From Paramecium sonneborni (taxonomy: Eukaryota > Ciliophora > Oligohymenophorea > Peniculida > Parameciidae): a DNA stretch of 64,000 nucleotides. Position numbers and translations under genes: made by a program. This document shows, piece after piece, positions 1 to 12,166 of the stretch. The stretch spans positions 269,236 through 333,235 of the forward strand of contig CAJJDN010000133.1 of the NCBI GenBank assembly GCA_905182985.1, in the 5' to 3' direction. Numbering within the stretch: the stretch's first letter is position 1; each line of letters starts with the position of its first letter. The notes beneath the pieces are model-generated. The model was not told where the DNA came from. It saw only the letters and a list, made by a program, of their open reading frames with translations, and searched no databases.

Positions 1-476
1 TTGAATACATATTAGACATTATTACTTATGTTCTTCTCTAATTAGTTTATACATAAATCTGATAAGCATATATTTTAATCTAATTGTCGAATATTATATA
101 GATATTATAATCGAATATGAGGGGCTTGGTTCTAAATATTATTATTGAAAATTACTTAATCTTATAAACTATTTATCATCAAATTGCACATCTCATTTTT
201 ACACTGTCCCTTTATTATTTTAAAATTCTCATCCAAAGTTTTATCAATCTCTACAGGGATTTTTGCTGATACTTACATTAACAACTTTAAATTATTTAAT
301 AATATGATTTTTTTACTAAATTTCTTATATCATATATATATTATTATACATATTCAATAAAGAATAGAACATAAGTGGTTGTAAATGAAATTCAATAGAG
401 TATGTTGTTAATTAAAGTGTATGTTAAAATTATTTAATCTAATGATGATAGATATTGATATTTTTTATATTAACGG
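1..476. other. AT-rich intergenic DNA
   Basis: No open frame under the TAA/TAG = Gln code looks protein-like on either strand, and no RNA gene is recognisable. It precedes the plus-strand MORN gene, so it should hold that gene's promoter and 5' leader, but I see no specific motif. Confidence 0.5.
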
Positions 477-2641
477 ATGAAGGAACATAAAGATGGAATT
501 TATTAAGGAGGATAAAATTCTAAATAGCAAAAACATGGGCTTGGAGTGTACTTATGGGATGTAGGTTCAGCATATTATGGAGAGTGGAAAAACGATTTGA
601 TAGATGGATAAGGAATTTTATTTTTAGGTGGATAGATTATAATCTAAGGAGGTTTTTAGAAAGGAGTTGCACATGGTTATTTAGTAATAAAAGTTGGTAA
701 AAGAGTGTTTTATAGTTAATTTGATAAAGGAGAGGCTATATTCATATAGGAAGGAGAGAAAAAGATTACAATATAATAATCAAGTGCATAGATAACAAAT
801 GATTGTAATGATGATGCCGATAGAATATTATAAGGAATAAGTAAATTGTAATAAGGTGATTTGTAAATATAGTTGTTTAATCATTGTATATACTATGGGA
901 ATGTTGGTAAGGCAAATTTGCCAAATGGATTGGGGATAGAGATATCAAATTTGTTTTATTAATGTGGTTAATTTGTAGATGGGAAATTGAATGGTTTGGG
1001 TAGATTAGATTAATAGGAGGAGATTTATTAGGGATAATTTCAATAAGGTATATATCATGGGAATGGATTGATGATATTTAAGGATGAGAGAATCTAATGG
1101 GTGAAAGGTAAATATAATCAGGGACAATTGGTGGAGATCAAGAGCAGTGGTTATTTAGATTAAATGGAAACACCACAAGAATTAGTGTGTAATTTGTATT
1201 TATATCTTTATTAGTTACATTTAGTAAGAAACACAATTAATAGTATCTAATAACTCCAATCTCTAAAGATATTATTTTGGGTTATATAAGGTTGTTTGAA
1301 GTTATGTAATTTGTTAGACTTCGTGTTAATACTCTAACTGATATTAAATCATAACAGTACCCTCCTACAAGAAAATATAGTACTAATGCAAATACATTAA
1401 GTAAATCTGTTGAAGAAATTAAAAAATTATAAACTTAATTTAATACTAGAAATCTTAATTAATAAAATCAAATTTATGAAATCATTCTAGATTAACATGA
1501 TGAAAATTAAACCTAAAGAAAAACTGATACATAATAATCTAGAACTAAAACTTAACCTACTGAAGATTATTATGAAAATAAAATTTCATTTGGATTACTA
1601 GAAATTCCAAGTCTTAAAAATTCCAGAAAAACTGCTGCTTTTTAATCTGAAGAACAATAATAATAAATTAAAAATAATAGTGAATATATTTAAAAAAGAT
1701 CATCGTCTTAGAATGAAGTTAAATAAGTTTAACCATAATAAGTATAATAATAATTATAAACTAATGATCGTATGTTAACTCTGAAGAATATTTTAGAAGC
1801 TTAGAAATTAAAATACAATTCTGATTCCAAATAAAAAAAAACTGTTTTTGCTGATATTTAAACATCAACAGTTTAGAAAAGTAAATAGATTATATAAAAA
1901 AATAATAAAAATTTACAATGTCTAAGTGAGGTTGTTTAAAAAGAGTTAAATAGATCTCCACCTAGTGAAGAAAGAAGATCTACCATTAAACCTATTTATA
2001 TATAATGTGATGAAAATGAATAATAGTAACTTAGTTCTTAAAAAACTCTGCCTAGTAAATTCAATGTTGATTATAATACGGCTTCTAATGATCATAAAAC
2101 AAAAATTCATGGTTTGCTTAATAAATTTAATAGTATAAAAATCAAACCTACTATAAAATAAGGAACTTAAAACATAGGATTGTCAACAAAATCTTTAAGT
2201 TCAAAATAATCTATGTAAAAGGTTTATGATACAAATGAGGCACCTTTAAATAACATTTAAAATTGTATTTCTTTAGTATCGCATAAAAATACTGTTCAAG
2301 AAAGAAATTTATAAACATCATTTGAAAAATAATAATTTAAAAAGATGGATGAATCAAATTATCATTCTTGCAATGGTAATTGTACTCAAATTCAATTAGA
2401 TGATTAGAACACTAAATATATTTAAGAAATTCGATAAGAATTAGCAGAATAAAAACAAATGCTAACTTAACTATTTTAATCTATGTAATAAAAATAACCA
2501 TAAGTTAATAAAAATTAATATGTTAAAAGATTACCTAATACACCTCAAAGGAATATTTAAATATAATAATAATAGCCAAAATAAGTTTATGTTTATCCAG
2601 CATTTACATTTGTAAAATCAGTTTCTCCAGTAAGACTTTGA
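477..2641 (+). CDS. MORN-repeat protein with long low-complexity tail
   Basis: Reading from ATG 477 with TAA/TAG as Gln gives one frame, joined by a 26-nt intron (1189-1214), to TGA 2639-2641: 712 residues. The N-terminal third carries MORN-type repeats (YYGEWKNDLIDGQG; later GQFVDGKLNGLGRLD and GQFQQGIYHGNGLM). In this family such repeats form an elongated beta scaffold that often sits at membranes or on cytoskeletal structures such as basal bodies. After the intron the protein becomes polar, rich in Ser, Asn, Lys and Gln, with no domain I recognise. The start is chosen because the first MORN motif follows within ten codons. A role in the cell cortex or cilium is inference from the family and from the axonemal-type neighbour downstream. 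Confidence 0.85.
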
Positions 2642-2709
2642 AAAATGATAATCACTTCCAATTTATAAAAATGTTTAATATATATTCTACTTTTATTATT
2701 TTTATTAAA

Positions 2710-3685
2710 ATGTCAATTACAATCTCAACATGCCAATAAATTAGTCAATCACCTCTTAATTTAAGTACTGCAAAACAACTTTGGTCTTTTCCAAAAAGCA
2801 GTCGCTTTGGTAAATTAGAGAATCCAAATAAGTAACTGTGCTTTTAATTATTAGTTGTGCAGTTGCTTTTTATGATCTTCCTGATTAAAAAGAAAGGAGA
2901 GCTGCAGGTGTGGGCTATTCTTCTAAGTATAATAATTTCTATGTTCATATTAGATATGATTTTACTAAAAATGGACCTAAGACTCCTGCTCCTGGCACTT
3001 ATAAGATAACTGGAGAATTAGATATTAATAAAACTAAAAATAGAGGGTTTCCCTTCGGTGTAAGCAGAGATGTATAAACAATTTATTATTTCTAGAAAAT
3101 GTGGTAAAGTGGAATAATGGGTGGATTAAATAAAGTAACTCCAGGACCAGGAAAATATGAGGCTTAATCAACCCTCAGTTAAACAAGATATACTATGCGA
3201 CCTAAAAACTCTTAAGATATTATGATTCTTACCAAAAATGTTCCAGGTTTGCATTTTCTATTTATTCTAGGACCTGGAGCTTATAATTATGTTTAAGGAA
3301 TTGATTCTAAAGGAAGATATCCTATTTCCAAGTTTTCTAATAGTTGTGCTACTCTTTTTAATCCTCCAAGATCTAAGAGATTTGACAATAAATAATGTAA
3401 ATTCAAATTTTCTATTTATCTCAGACAGCAATGATGTACCAGGACCAGGAAATTATAAATTAGATAACATAGGTATTTAAAAGGTAATCTTTTTATTTTT
3501 ATTTTTTTAAGACTGGATTTTATCCTGTTTCTAATTTACATTCAAGTAAATGTAGAAGTTTCCCTCATGATATCCGAAAAACTTACTCAGTTTCTAGTAT
3601 GTAAACTCCAGGACCTGGTTAATATCGATTACCTTCTGATTTTGGATATTATGAATCTAAATCAAAATCAATATCTAGAAATTGA
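2710..3685 (+). CDS. STPGR (SHIPPO/ODF3-like) microtubule-associated protein
   Basis: Five introns (2832-2854, 3072-3095, 3247-3270, 3397-3424, 3484-3511; 23-28 nt) join exons into 282 residues ending in TGA. Five copies of the sperm-tail PG-rich motif are visible: TPAPGTY, TPGPGKY, VPGPGAY, VPGPGNY and TPGPGQY, spaced 40-70 residues apart; the intron at 3247 cuts the third motif between its Pro-Gly pairs. Proteins with this repeat (ODF3/CIMAP, SHIPPO) bind axonemal or cortical microtubules, several as microtubule inner proteins. The length fits a small family member. It lies 68 bp after the MORN gene on the same strand. The repeat identity is firm; a ciliary site is family knowledge. Confidence 0.88.
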
Positions 3686-3755
3686 TCATAGAATTTATTT
3701 TTGCACATTATTAAGTGATTTTTTAGATTAATTTTATTATAATATATTGTTGTTA

Positions 3756-5151
3756 TCATAAAATCTCATAATCAAAATTGTTGGGTCGATACAATTTTCT
3801 TTCAAAACTGTCCAACATATTGTTTACAATTTACAAATCATTTTCGTCATTTTTATTTTAATCATTTACAAAATTACTGTTACATTTAATCTATATTCTT
3901 TTTTTTGGTATCATAGATTATTTACTACGTGAAAAATGAATAGAAGTTTCCTTTAATAATGAACTATTGGCTTTAAGTGTTTTACTAAAATTACTTTCAG
4001 CTTATTCAACAGCTTATGCTAATAATAATCCTTTAAATTCTGTTCTATCAAGTGGATGCTTGTGAGAAAGTGTAGATACAGATTTGGATTTTTGACTAAA
4101 GATGATAATAATTAAAATACTTATGAATTATAAAAATAGGATTTGTTTAAGTTTAATTTTGAATAAGATTATTATTATTTTATTCATTCTTAGTTACTAA
4201 TCCAGCATTAAAGGAAATGGAATTAAAATCCTAAAATAGTTAATAATATATTACACTTCCAACTGTATATGGTCTACTTGTTTGATTGAACTAAGCAGAA
4301 TTAATGATTTAGTTTTATAGTAATTATACTGTTTGTGATTATTATTATTGATTATCTAATTATTGTAATGTAGATTCTATAACATCTTTATTTTATCTAC
4401 AATTGGTTTAAGCAGTTGTTACTCTTTATAAACTTAATCTTGAAGGGAGAATGCCAGTTCTTTATTCCATTTCAAGATTAGTCATTCTTCTAAGAGTACT
4501 TTATTATTTAATATGTTCCATATTTTAAAGTCTTAATTCTTCTTTAATTTATTCAATTTGCATGTCTTTCTGAATTTTTTCGTTAATTGCTTTAACTCCT
4601 TGTTCTTCCATTTATAATATCTTTGGATTAATAAGTAAATTAACATATTTTTGACTTTGTTAATTTAATTTATTCCATAGATGATCTGGTCGACCCAGTA
4701 ATGCTGTTCTTGAAAGGATTGGTTTAACAGAAATTGTATCTACTTAAACATCATTACGTTGTGAACTTAAGTTTTATAAACTACCTCTTTCTAATTTTCT
4801 TTAATGTAATCGCATAAGGTCTTCTTCTCTTGCCATATTATAGTATATTATTTTATTGCGTTGTAATTCTTATTTCTCTTTTTATTCCATTTATTTCAAT
4901 TACCTTATTCTCTTTTCACCTTTTTCATGTTGTTCTTTTAATTATTTGAATACCTTTGCATTTGACTTTGCTTAATGTGGATTATTCCAAATATGAGTAT
5001 TATCATTATAGTAATCATGTGTCTTTTTTTAATGCTCATTCATCGGAACTGTTTAATACCTACATTAATAAACTAAATACTCTGGTAATTTGGTTTAAAG
5101 ATAATATTTATCAATCTCTTTTTTTGGGTAAGCTGGATGATTAATTATCAT
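3756..5151 (-). CDS. Gln/Lys-rich coiled-coil protein, unrecognised
   Basis: From ATG 5151 down to TGA 3756-3758, with introns at 4231-4254 (24 nt) and 4096-4120 (25 nt), giving 448 residues. The N-terminal section (HPAYPKKEIDKYYLQTKLPE, then DYYNDNTHIWNNP) has ordered-protein composition. Residues about 60-200 are rich in Glu, Lys and Gln with heptad-like spacing (QLKEQHEKGEKRIRQL), as in a coiled coil; the C-terminal half is polar and Asn/Ser-rich. I do not recognise a named family. It converges on the STPGR gene, with 70 bp between stops. Co-location with axonemal-type genes makes a cytoskeletal role plausible but unproven. Confidence 0.75.
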
Positions 5152-5380
5152 TTATAATTATTAATCAATTTCTTTTTTTTTAACAATAACAAATATTTAT
5201 ATTTCATTTAACAATTTATCAGTTCATCTTATATTCCATAATTAATCAAATTAATTCAAATATAATTCAATTTCATTAAACAAATAATTTACAAATCTTT
5301 TTAGTTTTAAGTTTTTATAACACTAAAAACTTTTAATTTTAATAAATTTTTGAAAAATAAACAGAACTAATAATAAAGGA

Positions 5381-6150
5381 ATGGACAAACAATAAATACT
5401 GATTTCATCCAAACAAGACCTTTGGGATCTATAAACTCAAGTTAGTTACTAAATTAAAGATAATTGTCAATTATTGAAATTAATTGATGAGACAAATGAA
5501 AAAGTCATAGAAAAACTTATAAAATAATAAGAAAAACTTTAAATACTAATCAATAAATTGGATTACTTTCAAATATAACCAAAAGTCAGCTACCTTGATT
5601 CAATTTTGAAACATCAGTACTAATACGAATTAAAATTATCTGAAGATTTAGAATTGCCATGTTATAGAAATCGAATATTTTCCATTCGTTTTAATCTCAT
5701 GTATCAAGACTAAATATTCATTAATGCAAACAAAATCATAGTTGAACTCGAGATGTATTATAATTAAATTATTTCTAAGTTGGACATATGACGAATTACC
5801 AAAAAAGTTGTAGCATAACAATCAAGGAGAATCAATATATAAAGGCTGTTAATAAGCATTTATTAAAGAAGGAGTAGGACGTCTTAACAAAATTTAGATA
5901 AAGGAAGTATCCTCTCATTTTCCAAGAGGATAATTTGTACTAGTAATTGTACCAGTAAATGATCATGGTGTAATCGGGAATCAAAAGTAATTATTTATTA
6001 TTAAGGTATATTAGATTAGGTTAGATCAAAAAAGAGTGGATCAAACCATTAGTCTTATATGAATTTGTTGTTAAAGCAAAAAGATTCTCAAATCGTCATA
6101 TTCCTTATTTCATTCGAAAAGATGGAAGTATTAGCATGAAACCTATCTGA
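5381..6150 (+). CDS. Coiled-coil plus beta-rich domain protein, unrecognised
   Basis: ATG 5381 to TGA 6148-6150, with introns 5755-5779 (25 nt) and 6006-6024 (19 nt), 241 residues. The first 85 residues are a probable coiled coil (LKLIDETNEKVIEKLIKQQE). The rest is beta-rich: FSIRFNLMYQDQIFINANKI, then KEGVGRLNKIQIKEVSSHFP followed by GQFVLVIVP. That order loosely recalls the beta-sandwich DNA-binding core of plant CBP60/STAT-like proteins, but the similarity is by eye and weak, so no function is assigned. Both introns are needed to keep frame and both restore protein-like sequence; the second is among the shortest spliceosomal introns expected in Paramecium. Confidence 0.72.
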
Positions 6151-6260
6151 TTAATAATAAATAATTTATATATTATATTTAATTATTTAAATTTTCAGAA
6201 AGGTTATTACAAAGAGAATGAGTATAAATAAGTAATAATATTCAATTATTAATCTCAATT

Positions 6261-6812
6261 TCACTACTTTTATTCGTTTAATATTTTTTATCCGATTTCT
6301 CTCAATCTCCGAGCAGCAAATTTGTATACATCATTTATTTATACTTTTTATGTTAGTATTTCAGCAAAAATCACCATAAATATCTTTTCTAATCCAGTTT
6401 ATTTTAAATATTCTTATAATCTTTTTGAATCTAATTATTGATCTGTTTAAGTTTTCAGAATTTAAATACTTAAGACTCCAACAACTATTTATTCATGTAT
6501 AATTTTTATTTCATTTATTTGTTTAGTAAATAAGGTTTCTAAGAGTTGATTTGAGTAACCTAATTATTTATTATCACTAATTAATAAGATTTAGAGAATT
6601 TAATCTTGATCATCATAATTAAGTTTATAAATATCTCTGTCTTCAATATTTTGAATTGTTATTACTTATTTGATTTCATTTACTTTTGATATAATGGTTA
6701 ATTATATTTAAATGTTTCGTTCATCAAGTAAATTTAATTTGACTTATCTCAATTAGATCTCTATCTAATTCTTTTGTTGGGAAATTTCTGAGTCAGCAAT
6801 TTCATTTATCAT
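6261..6812 (-). CDS. Hypothetical protein, 183 aa, intronless
   Basis: A single uninterrupted frame under the ciliate code from ATG 6812 to TGA 6261-6263. It is rich in Ile, Leu and Gln, with a short cysteine-free alpha-helical pattern and a C-terminal segment (YKFAARRLREIGQKILNEQ) that looks like an amphipathic helix. No signal peptide or membrane segment is evident. Its start lies only 31 bp downstream of the casein kinase stop on the same strand. I do not recognise the family. Support is the length of the open frame and its natural amino-acid composition. Confidence 0.65.
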
Positions 6813-6843
6813 AAATATTAATGTTATTATAATGCAATTTTTT

Positions 6844-7025
6844 TCAATATTTTCTAGGTGGTTCTTTAGTAGTAACAATCTTTGGTGCTAAAACTTAAGT
6901 AACAGGCTTGACTAACTCCTTAGATTAGATAAACTATTTATTTTAAGATGTGGTTCTTTTTTTCTCAACAGACAATTATTATGAAACTTTACTAGTCTAT
7001 TATAATTATGTTCTTCTTTATCCAG

Positions 7026-7064
<39 letters not shown>

Positions 7065-8221
7065 GTTATTGATTATTAGAATTAAGATGATGATTATTAT
7101 TATTTCCAATCTTTTTATCAGATTCAATTCCATTAGGTTTTGTTACTTATTATTATTATTGTTATTATAATGGCTATGTCATAATCATTAATTTATTTTC
7201 AGATAATAAGTCTTATTAAGTTTTAATTAGATTCTCATCCTTAATCCATTCAAATTTATAATCCCATTCAAAACCTATTTTCTTAAATGCATCCTTAATT
7301 ATTAATTAAAATATATATACTTTAAAAAGACCTCTTAAATAATTATAATCTGGTTTATCTTCAAATTTTAAATTCTTACAATAATTAAGGTATTGACTCA
7401 TTTCAATAGGAAATCCTTTGCAAAGTGCATCTGGAGATGTTTCAAGTTTTTTTTCCATAATTCTTTAATATTTATCTTTTTGATTATTAGCTTTCATATT
7501 TTACCAAGGTAATTAACCTCTAAGTAAATACATGAGTACATAACCAAGTGATTCTAAATCATCTCTTCTTGATTATTCCAAACCTAAATGCGTATTTACA
7601 GAAGCATAACGAGCAGTTCCAGTTAAACTTTTACCTTCACGATAAGGAATATGTCCTTCTTTTGTTAAATATCTCTTAGCCAATCCAAAATCAAGTATAT
7701 ATACACGAGTTGCTTTTTTACCTAAACCAATTAAAAAGTTATCTGGTTTTATATCACGATGTAAAAACTATTTAGTATGAATATATTCAATCCGTTAAAT
7801 CATTTAATCACCCAACATAAGCACCTAAATTATACATATTACTTATTACTGTTTTCAGGGATAGTCTTTTGTTATTTTTATTAAACAACTCTTCCAAACT
7901 TTAACCCAGTAAATCCATGACGATGTAATTATAATCACCGTCTTGGCCTTAAGCATATATTCTAGGAATCCCTAACTTTGAGTTAATAATTCAAATACCT
8001 TTATCACTAGGATCAGATCCTTACAAGTAATTATATAACTTTGCCTCAAAAAATATTTATGGATGTTTTGTATCACTTCTTTCTAGTTTCATTGCATATT
8101 CTTCTTTCCCTTTAGCAACTAAATAAATTTCTCCAAAAGCACCACTCCCCACTCTCTTTATTAATTTATAAACCTTTCCAATCACTTAATTTGTCAGATC
8201 TTTACCAATAGGAGTGTCCAT
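6844..8221 (-). CDS. Casein kinase 1-family protein kinase with poly-Gln tail
   Basis: ATG 8221 to TGA 6844-6846 with introns 7972-7998, 7825-7849 and 7294-7320; 432 residues. Kinase landmarks in order: glycine loop [15 protein letters not shown] Lys in EYAMKLE, catalytic [10 protein letters not shown], magnesium loop as LDFGLAKRY, and the CK1-type [16 protein letters not shown] in place of an APE motif. The substrate-lobe sequence [20 protein letters not shown] is typical of CK1. CK1 enzymes phosphorylate Ser/Thr in acidic contexts and act in cilia, trafficking and transcription. The C-terminal 120 residues are low complexity and include a poly-Gln run. Family assignment is firm; the physiological substrate is unknown. 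Confidence 0.95.
7027..7071. repeat. Trinucleotide (TTA/ATT) run encoding poly-Gln
   Basis: About 15 tandem copies of TTA on the plus strand, read on the minus strand as TAA = Gln inside the CK1 C-terminal tail. Such runs are prone to length change, so this region may vary between strains. Confidence 0.85.
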
Positions 8222-8229
8222 TTAATTAT

Positions 8230-9390
8230 TCAATAACTATTATAATATAATTCAAAATTATTTATAGTATAAATATGCCAAGAGCATATAGATTGTCTAT
8301 TAATAAACAAGCACTTTGCGGCTATAAAATATTCTAAAGTATGCTTGTATCCATGTAAAAATAAGTATAATTCTTCAATATATAATTCATTATTTTTACC
8401 TAGTATACTGAATAAACTATAAAAAACTATTAACAGGAAAAGTTGTTCTCATTTTATTATTCCCACACTATTGATTTATTGTATATCTATAACTTTTATT
8501 TTCAAATCACCATTTGAATTTATAGAAAGTCTTACATTCCATAATTATCAACTTTAATCAATAAGTGTTCCTATCTAATTTTTTGAGAATTTTAGGTTAT
8601 TAAATTAATATTATGGTTTTTATAATAAATCCTAACCTAAATTAAACTGATTTATATTCTCTAACTTAAATAACAATGTGATTATTGGTGTTTTTTATGA
8701 TTCTGAAATATTTAAGGGCTAATAAAATATTTATTCATTATTTAATTTTTAGTTTAACTACAAGGTTGAAGAAATTTCATTTGATTTATCTTAAAAAATA
8801 GAATTCAGTCCTTTATGTTAGCTTAACAAAGTTCTTGGAATTTCCTACTGATTATTTATTAACAATCAGTCTATCGATTTTAAATTTAATTATATTTCAA
8901 TCCTTTAAGATCCTTAGTTTTGAATTAAGCTTAGTTATTTGAATAAACTAATCATCTTTAATTATTGATTTGGCTCTTAATAGAAAAAAAAAATTTGATT
9001 CTTAAATTTGAGTAATTTATTCTATATACACATTAGCATATCTTAATCTATTTTATTCTAATTTTTTTTATTTTATTCTTAAATATTCAATATTTTATAT
9101 TAATTATATTAGATCTTGATTTTTTAAATTAGCTTGGTTTATTTATTTTTTTAAGCAATTTCTTTCATTTATAAATACTTATTATATAATTTCTCCTTTA
9201 ATATCTATATTTAAATGGTTTTATGAGTTTTACTAATTGTAAATACAAGAAATTAAATTCTTTTTTCTTCATGCTTAATAAATGATCTATACTTTAAGAT
9301 TTTAATTTCTTGTTTCTTTCTTAATTATGAATTGACAATGTATCACATAAAAATAATCCAAACATTCTTTGTTTAAGATTTTGAATTTAG
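8230..9390 (-). CDS. Probable multi-intron gene, structure unresolved
   Basis: Several minus-strand segments read like protein, but I could not join them into one frame. Going down from about 9240: a coiled-coil stretch (IEYLRIKQKKLEQNRLRYAN, then VYIEQITQIQES); then, below 8700, IVIQVREYKSVQFRLGF; then near 8500 VRLSINSNGDLKIKVIDI; and last LYIEELYLFLHGYKHTLEYF running to TGA 8230-8232, eight bases from the CK1 start. Switches of frame between them are what short introns produce, yet at least one in-frame TGA (near 8880) remains in my best model, so partial decay is possible. Boundaries, especially the start, are approximate. No family recognised. Confidence 0.4.
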
Positions 9391-9453
9391 AAATTATTAG
9401 ATATAATAATTTTATGTTTGTATAAGAATTTAAAAATATATATTAAACAGTTA

Positions 9454-11146
9454 ATGGATAAATCTGTTTTATTGGAAATGCAGCTTAAAGAAGCATTAGA
9501 TAGAGAAGCGAATTTAAAAAAACTAAATGAGTCATTAATGAAAGCTATGGGAGATATTTCTAATCATGACAAAGGAAAAGAAATACAATTATTAAATTAA
9601 TTACATGATTCAGAAATTTCTAAATTGAAGACAACTCTTAGTGAGAAAATAACTATTTTAGAATATGAAGTAACTTTATATTAATATTTAGTATCGAAAT
9701 AAATGTTAGGAATTTAGTAAATTGGAAAAAAATTACAATCAATTAATGTTAGATTATGAAGAATTAGAGAATAAAGAAAAGTATTATTAATTATAAATTT
9801 ATGGTAGAAAATGTTATAAATGTACTGACTTTTAACTTTAGATTACACAAATTATAAAATAAAATGAAATTTAGAAAGAAGGTTTGGCTAGAGAGTTTTC
9901 AGAAGCATTAAATAATTAAAAGTCAATTTTAGAATATGTATAAAATTCAAACTAATGAAAGGATTCTAATTGTCTGAAATTAAAAGTCAAATAACTTAAC
10001 TTTGAATTAGAATAAGAATATAAAGAAAAAGAAAAATAATAAAAAATAATGCAAGAATTGGGTTAATTACATGAATAAGCAGTATTTTTATAAAATAAAT
10101 TAGTAAAGAAGCTTATTGTAATAAATAGCTGATCTTAATAGAGTTCATAATGAAACTATTATCCAAAATAATTAATATTAAACCCTTAGTTAAACAAGAG
10201 AGCAATCATAAGCATAAAAAATTTGTTAGTTAGAATAAGATAAAATAATTTTAGAAAAACATTTATTAGAGTAGAAGTAATTAGTAATTAAAACTTTTTT
10301 AGAGATTAGAATCTTAAATTGGAAAACTAAATTAAATAACTTGAAATTTAATTAAGAGATAAAGAAAATAAATTAATGGAATAGAAGAATGAATTATCAA
10401 AAAAATTAATCAATGAAAAGAAAATTGCAGAATAATGTTAAGCTGTAGCTTTGAAATTAAAAAATGATTTTTAAAGGAAATAATCTCTACTTATTGAAGA
10501 ATCATTAAAAAAAGAATAACAGTTAAAATCAGTTTAAACTTAATTAACAAGATAAAAAAGTAGAAATAAATATTATGAAAATGCATTAAGTTAAGTTAAT
10601 TTATTAGAGATTAAAAATTCAACTCCTAAATAAATTAAACATAAAAAGAATAATTTTTCTAATGATTATAATAATTAAAACTAACTTGGGCATAAAAAGG
10701 TATTTAAAAGTTGATTTGTAGAATGCACTAAGTTAAGGTCATGTTAATAAAATAAAAATATTGCCATCTTCAATATAAAAAAGTGAAGCTGATTCTATTC
10801 ATTTTAATTTAACTGATATGTTAAATTCTACAAGAAATCCAGATCAATAAAATCTTTCATGTAGGTAATCAAATGAAGATATTGGATCTCATATAGAATA
10901 ATTCAATTGTGCTGCAAAATTTGTATTATTAATATATTTATGAATATAAGGTTTAGACAAATGAAGATTCAATTATTCCAATGTAATAATTGACAGATAG
11001 ATAATTATCTCCAAGAACAAGAAGTATTTTTATCATTTTTTAAATTAATAGTTTAAACAGTTAATCCAAAAGGACCACCTTAAAGAGTAAGATAAATTCA
11101 AGCTGATTTATATAAAGAGAATATAGTTGTAAGGCCTAAAGGATGA
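9454..11146 (+). CDS. Long coiled-coil protein
   Basis: Seven short introns (22-28 nt) join exons from ATG 9454 to TGA 11144-11146: 506 residues. An alternative start at ATG 9414 followed by a 31-nt intron stays in frame and would add two residues. Most of the protein is charged coiled coil (LLEMQLKEALDREANLKKLN, LEKNYNQLMLDYEELENKEK, LEKHLLEQKQL), with a short CYKCTD motif near residue 125 and a polar tail with PKGPPQRVRQ. No catalytic domain is seen. It converges with the small Cys-rich gene at 11240-11915. The gene is firm; the function is unknown, with structural or scaffold roles usual for such proteins. Confidence 0.78.
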
Positions 11147-11239
11147 AAATTATAAAATATTAAATTTAATATTTTCAGGCCCAATAATTCTCCTAAAATA
11201 TTATTTCTCTTGAATCTTGGAATTTAATAATTAATCCAT

Positions 11240-11915
11240 TCATTTTCTTTGAAAACTATTGTTTTAGTCATATCTTTCAAGTCTTTAGAATAAAAATATA
11301 AAAACTATTCCTCTTTAAGAATTGAACCTGTTTAATTTCGAAAGAAACAAAAACGGAATTATATTATATTTTTTTTATTTATTTTCAAAGAAGTATCCAT
11401 GTATCTTTAAATTAAATACAATTTTTTAAATCTAATTCATATTCATATATAATATTTTTACAAATAAAAGACTTATTGATTTTGTAACAAGAATAATTAA
11501 AATATAGAAAAGATTTATCATTTTCTTATGAAGTTTCAAACTTTAGAACAGGGTTTGTTTTTATGAAGGGGACTTGGATTTAAAATAATTTATTTTTTCA
11601 ATTGCTTCTCTCTTAAAATAATTTAAAAACTCACACACACTTGCAAAAATAACCATTGCAACATTAGCAATGATAAAACATACGTTTTGAATTCCTATGA
11701 CATTAAGTGTGTACTTTTACATCTTCATCACTTTGATAGTACGTATCTAATTTACACTTGAATTAATAAAATTTCAATTTTACATTTATACAAAGTGGAC
11801 AATTCAAAGATAATCCATTACAAATAACCAAATCGAATATTTTATGACAAGTACAACAACTTAAGAAGCCTACACTTATTTTGCACCATGGACAGACTAT
11901 AATTGAGTCATTCAT
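11240..11915 (-). CDS. Cys-rich (CxxC) small protein, 3' end uncertain
   Basis: From ATG 11915 an open frame of 94 codons is clear and contains repeated CxxC and CC pairs (VCPWCK, LSCCTCHK, NCPLCIN, YHCQCCNGYFCKC), suggesting bound zinc, in the manner of a RING-like or ribbon fold without matching a standard spacing. It stops at TGA 11631-11633. That TGA lies in a likely 25-nt intron (11612-11636); splicing continues the frame to TGA 11240-11242 (216 residues). The N-terminal part is reliable. The downstream extension is less so, because another minus-strand frame (about 11098-11400) also looks coding and would overlap the end of the plus-strand neighbour. Confidence 0.5.
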
Positions 11916-12166
11916 TATTCTTTTATAATTTTATAAATAAAAATATAAACAATTGTAATTGTGTATTAATGCGTCAAGTATTTCTTTTTAATATAATAAG
12001 CTAAGTTATTAAGTTATTTATATATTTAGTTATTATTAATAAGTAAATCGATAGAAAATTTTAGAGAAAAATTAATTATATCAATTTTTATGGTACTTCT
12101 AATTAAATAATGTTTTAGAGCATGTGTGATTACGAATTCCTTTTGATTCATTAAATAAAATGCTTC

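Noticed and set aside
6912..7133. Standard-code ORF with poly-Asn on the minus strand
   Set aside because: It is a shifted frame of the CK1 tail; the true frame reads the same run as poly-Gln.
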